A stretch of DNA of 7,579 nucleotides from an uncultured Lysobacter sp. (lineage in GTDB: Bacteria > Pseudomonadota > Gammaproteobacteria > Xanthomonadales > Xanthomonadaceae): assembly GCA_946480055.1 (NCBI GenBank), contig CAMLID010000122.1, forward strand, positions 1-7,579, read 5' to 3'. This document shows positions 5,517 through 7,579 of this stretch, one piece after another. Numbering within the stretch: the stretch's first letter is position 1; each line of letters starts with the position of its first letter. A program made the position numbers and the translations under genes. The notes under the pieces were generated by a model. That model was not told the DNA's origin and searched no databases. It worked only from the letters and a program-made list of their open reading frames with translations.

Positions 5517-7064
5517 ATGGATGCTTTCGATCCCTCCCGCCGCCAGGTCCTCAAGGGCAGCGCCGCCGCGATGGCGGTCGGCGCGATGGGCACGCTAGGC
5601 GCGTTGTATTCGCGTCAAGCGCTCGCCGCCCAAGACCCGACCCGGCTCGCCCCCGTTCCCAGCCGCTACGGCCCGCTCGCCCCGGTCGCCGATCGCAGCA
5701 CCGGCCTGCCGCTGCTGCAGTTGCCGCGCGGCTTCAGCTACCGCTCCTTCGGCTGGAGCGGCGACCGCATGGACGACGGCCAGCCCTGCCCCGACCGCCA
5801 CGACGGCATGGCCGTGGTCGGCGTGCGCCCGGGCGGGCGCCGGCCGCACGAGATCGGCGCCGGCCGCTTCCGCCCGCACGGCCCCGAATACGTGCTGATC
5901 CGCAACCACGAACGCGGCGCGGCGACGCCGATCCAGGCCCCGGGCATGTACGACACCGGCGATCTCGGCGGCGGCAAGTTCGCCGGCGGCGGCACCACTA
6001 CGCTGAGCTACCGCAACGGCGAATGGGGCAGCCTGGAGCCCAGCCTGGGCGGCACCCTGGTCAACTGCGCCGGCGGCCCCACGCCCTGGGGCACGTGGCT
6101 CAGCTGCGAGGAGATCAAGAGCGACGCGGTCTCCAGCGCCGGCCGCAAGCACGGCTACGTGTTCGAGGTCGATCCGCGCAGCGAACGCACCACGGGCCGG
6201 CCGCTGATCGGCCTGGGCCGTTTCAGCCACGAGGCGGTGGCGATCGACCCGCGCACCGGCATCGTCTATCTGACCGAGGACGACCGCAACAAGGCCGGCC
6301 TGTACCGCTTCATTCCCAACGACCGCGCCGGCCGCAACGGCTCGCTCGAGCACGGCGGCCGCCTGCAGGCCGCGCGCGTGCGCGGACGCCGCAACGCCGA
6401 CCTCACCGTCGCCAGCATCGGCGCCGAGTACGCGCTGGAGTGGGTCGACGTTCCCGATCCGGATCTGGATTCGATCGCCGCCCCGGCCGGCTTCCCCGAC
6501 ATCTCCGCCGGCGAAACCCTGAGCGGTCCGTTCGCGCAGGCCTGGAGCGAAGGCGCGCTGCGCATGAGCCGCGGCGAAGGCATCTGGTACAGCTACGGCA
6601 AGATGTTCATCGTCGACACCAGCACCGGCGTCGACAGCCAGGGCCGCAAGGGCCGCGGCAACGGCTCGGTGTGGGTGCTGGACCTGGCCAGCCAGCGTTT
6701 GCGCGCGCTGTTCGTGAGCGGCAATCAACTCGCCGCGCACAACCCCGACAACGTCAGCGTCAGCGCGCGCGGCGGCGTCATCCTGTGCGAGGACGGCGGC
6801 GAAAGTCCGGACGAATACGGCCCCGGCGCACGCCTGATCGGCCTGACCCGCGCCGGCGAATCGTTCTATTTCGCCAAGAACAACGTCGCCCTGACTTCGC
6901 AGCAGATCGCCGACGCCGGCAAGTCGGTGCCGGAAGGCGACTACCGCGACACCGAGTTCTGCGGCGCCTGCTGGGACCCGTTCGCGCGCACCTTGTTCGT
7001 CAATATGCAGACGCCGGGGATCACGGTGGCGATCACGGGGCCGTGGGAACGCGGGCCGTTGTAA
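5517..7064 (+). CDS. Tat-exported PhoX/DUF839 family protein (putative phosphatase)
   Basis: The 515-residue protein begins with a twin-arginine signal, SRRQVLKG at 7-14, then a hydrophobic stretch 15-31 and a likely cleavage after QALA (34-37). The remainder matches PhoX/DUF839: NHERG (130-134), NCAGGPTPWGTWLSCEE (183-199), FSHEA (236-240), YLTEDD (251-256), GEGIWYSYGKMF (353-364), AHNPDN (407-412) and ILCEDGGE (422-429). In characterised PhoX enzymes a cysteine and several glutamates bind an Fe/Ca cluster; Cys184 and the Glu in CEE, TEDD, GEG and CEDGG are the expected counterparts here. PhoX is a periplasmic or secreted monomeric alkaline phosphatase that releases phosphate from esters and folds before Tat export. 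DUF839 also includes proteins without shown phosphatase activity, so the substrate is uncertain. It stands alone between rlmH and rsfS, on the opposite strand. Confidence 0.9.
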   Translation: MDAFDPSRRQVLKGSAAAMAVGAMGTLGALYSRQALAAQDPTRLAPVPSRYGPLAPVADRSTGLPLLQLPRGFSYRSFGWSGDRMDDGQPCPDRHDGMAVVGVRPGGRRPHEIGAGRFRPHGPEYVLIRNHERGAATPIQAPGMYDTGDLGGGKFAGGGTTTLSYRNGEWGSLEPSLGGTLVNCAGGPTPWGTWLSCEEIKSDAVSSAGRKHGYVFEVDPRSERTTGRPLIGLGRFSHEAVAIDPRTGIVYLTEDDRNKAGLYRFIPNDRAGRNGSLEHGGRLQAARVRGRRNADLTVASIGAEYALEWVDVPDPDLDSIAAPAGFPDISAGETLSGPFAQAWSEGALRMSRGEGIWYSYGKMFIVDTSTGVDSQGRKGRGNGSVWVLDLASQRLRALFVSGNQLAAHNPDNVSVSARGGVILCEDGGESPDEYGPGARLIGLTRAGESFYFAKNNVALTSQQIADAGKSVPEGDYRDTEFCGACWDPFARTLFVNMQTPGITVAITGPWERGPL

Positions 7065-7072
7065 GGAGTAGC

Positions 7073-7102
7073 GAGAGGGGCGTCCGCTGCGCCGCCCCTT
7101 TC
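7073..7102 (+). terminator. Possible weak terminator hairpin after the PhoX-like gene
   Basis: A 10-bp stem with one G-T pair (7073-7082 with 7093-7102) starts eight bases after the stop codon. Only three T lie in the 3' arm and no T-run follows, so intrinsic termination would be poor; it may only protect the 3' end. Confidence 0.35.
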
Positions 7103-7116
7103 GTACGGATGCACAT

Positions 7117-7186
7117 GCAGGAGCGGCGCGAGCCGCAGCCACGTCGTTGCACGGAACCGCGCGGCCGCGGCTCGCGCCGTCCCTAC
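7117..7186. repeat. REPIN-like pair of inverted REP sequences
   Basis: Two REP-type units face each other. The left unit (7117-7136) reads GCAG then GAGCGGCGCGAGCCGC; the right unit, on the minus strand from 7186 to 7167, reads GTAG then GGACGGCGCGAGCCGC. The 18-base arms (7119-7136 and 7167-7184) match at 16 positions, and pairing extends inward. Each unit also contains its own small hairpin (for example GCGGC at 7123-7127 with GCCGC at 7132-7136, loop GCGA). GTAG-headed REPs in inverted pairs are known from Stenotrophomonas, Xanthomonas and Pseudomonas, where RAYT (TnpA-REP) transposases mobilise them. No RAYT gene is in this window. Confidence 0.8.
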
Positions 7187-7202
7187 CCCAAAGCCGTTGC
7201 AT

Positions 7203-7230
7203 AAACGAAAACGGCGCCCTCGGGCGCCGT
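7203..7230 (-). terminator. Rho-independent terminator of rsfS
   Basis: On the minus strand a perfect inverted repeat (7222-7230 with 7211-7219) forms a stem with a CGAG-type loop and is followed by TTTTCGTTT (7211-7203). It begins 25 bases after the rsfS stop codon. It indicates that the rsfS transcript ends here and does not read through to rlmH, about 1.8 kb further on. Confidence 0.88.
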
Positions 7231-7255
7231 CGTCTGTTACGGATAGGCAGCGGCC

Positions 7256-7579
7256 TTACAGCCGGTCTTCCTCATCCGTCTCCAGCGTATCGCCGAATTC
7301 CGGCGGCTGGTCGCCGACCGTCCACAGGCGCTCCAAGGCGTAGAACTCGCGCACGCGCGGCAGCATCACATGCACGACCACGTCGCCCAGATCGACCAGC
7401 ACCCACTCGGCCTCGCGCTCGCCTTCCACGCCCAAGGGCATGACGTCGAGGTTCTTGGCGAACTTGACCACTTCGTCGGCGATCGACTTGACGTGGCGGG
7501 TCGACGTGCCCGACGCGACCACCATGTAGTCGGTGACGCTGCTCTTGCCGCGCACATCGATCTCGACGACGTCCTTGGC
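7256..7579 (-). CDS. rsfS: Ribosome silencing factor RsfS, N-terminus cut by window edge
   Basis: The frame is open from the right edge to TAA at 7256-7258 and gives the last 107 residues. The window begins [30 protein letters not shown], the characteristic RsfS (YbeB/DUF143/Iojap) core, followed by [36 protein letters not shown], also diagnostic. The family is about 105-135 residues, so roughly 20 N-terminal residues lie outside; the GTG at 7555 is an internal valine, not the start. RsfS binds ribosomal protein L14 on the 50S subunit and blocks joining with 30S, lowering translation in stationary phase or starvation. The C-terminus ([16 protein letters not shown]) is acidic and a little longer than in E. 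coli. nadD is the expected gene upstream, beyond the window. Its own terminator separates it from rlmH. Confidence 0.96.
   Translation of the reverse strand, partial: AKDVVEIDVRGKSSVTDYMVVASGTSTRHVKSIADEVVKFAKNLDVMPLGVEGEREAEWVLVDLGDVVVHVMLPRVREFYALERLWTVGDQPPEFGDTLETDEEDRL

Noticed and set aside
5595..7202. 535-codon minus-strand frame opposite the PhoX-like gene, starting inside the REPIN
   Set aside because: Alanine-, valine- and glutamine-rich antisense shadow of a gene with a clear Tat signal and family motifs.
6023..7204. 393-codon plus-strand frame overlapping the PhoX-like gene in another phase
   Set aside because: Extreme arginine and proline content and no domain; the overlapping frame has full PhoX/DUF839 motifs.

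Overview
The window is GC-rich, has strongly GC-biased third codon positions, and carries a gene set typical of the gammaproteobacterial family Xanthomonadaceae/Lysobacteraceae; a Lysobacter-like genome is my best guess, inferred from protein style, gene order and a GTAG-type REP repeat rather than from any marker gene. No rRNA, tRNA, CRISPR array, transposase or phage gene is visible. Coding density is high and every confidently named gene has a known family.

The minus strand carries five conserved housekeeping genes, all in one direction: rsfS (7579 to 7256, cut by the right edge), rlmH (5374 to 4904), maf (2790 to 2221), rng (2154 to 667) and yhdP (504 to 1, cut by the left edge). They cover ribosome silencing, 23S rRNA pseudouridine methylation, nucleotide-pool house-cleaning, RNA processing and envelope lipid transport. 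In related genomes these genes commonly form one run (rsfS-rlmH and maf-rng-yhdP).

Two blocks on the plus strand interrupt that run. Block one, between maf and rlmH, holds a secreted SIMPL/DUF541 protein (2914-3693), an overlapping 56-residue proline-rich small ORF (3690-3860), a strong terminator, and a TonB-type energy transducer (4164-4838) with its own terminator. Block two, between rlmH and rsfS, is a Tat-exported PhoX/DUF839-family protein (5517-7064), preceded by a possible Pho box and an inverted repeat. rsfS has its own rho-independent terminator, so it is probably no longer co-transcribed with rlmH.

Two intergenic repeats stand out: a three-hairpin composite repeat between rng and yhdP (521-646), and a REPIN-like pair of inverted REP sequences between the PhoX-like gene and rsfS (about 7117-7186). 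I found no convincing new multi-gene system. The least-described items are the overlapping proline-rich small ORF, the split housekeeping operon and the candidate phosphate-responsive promoter.
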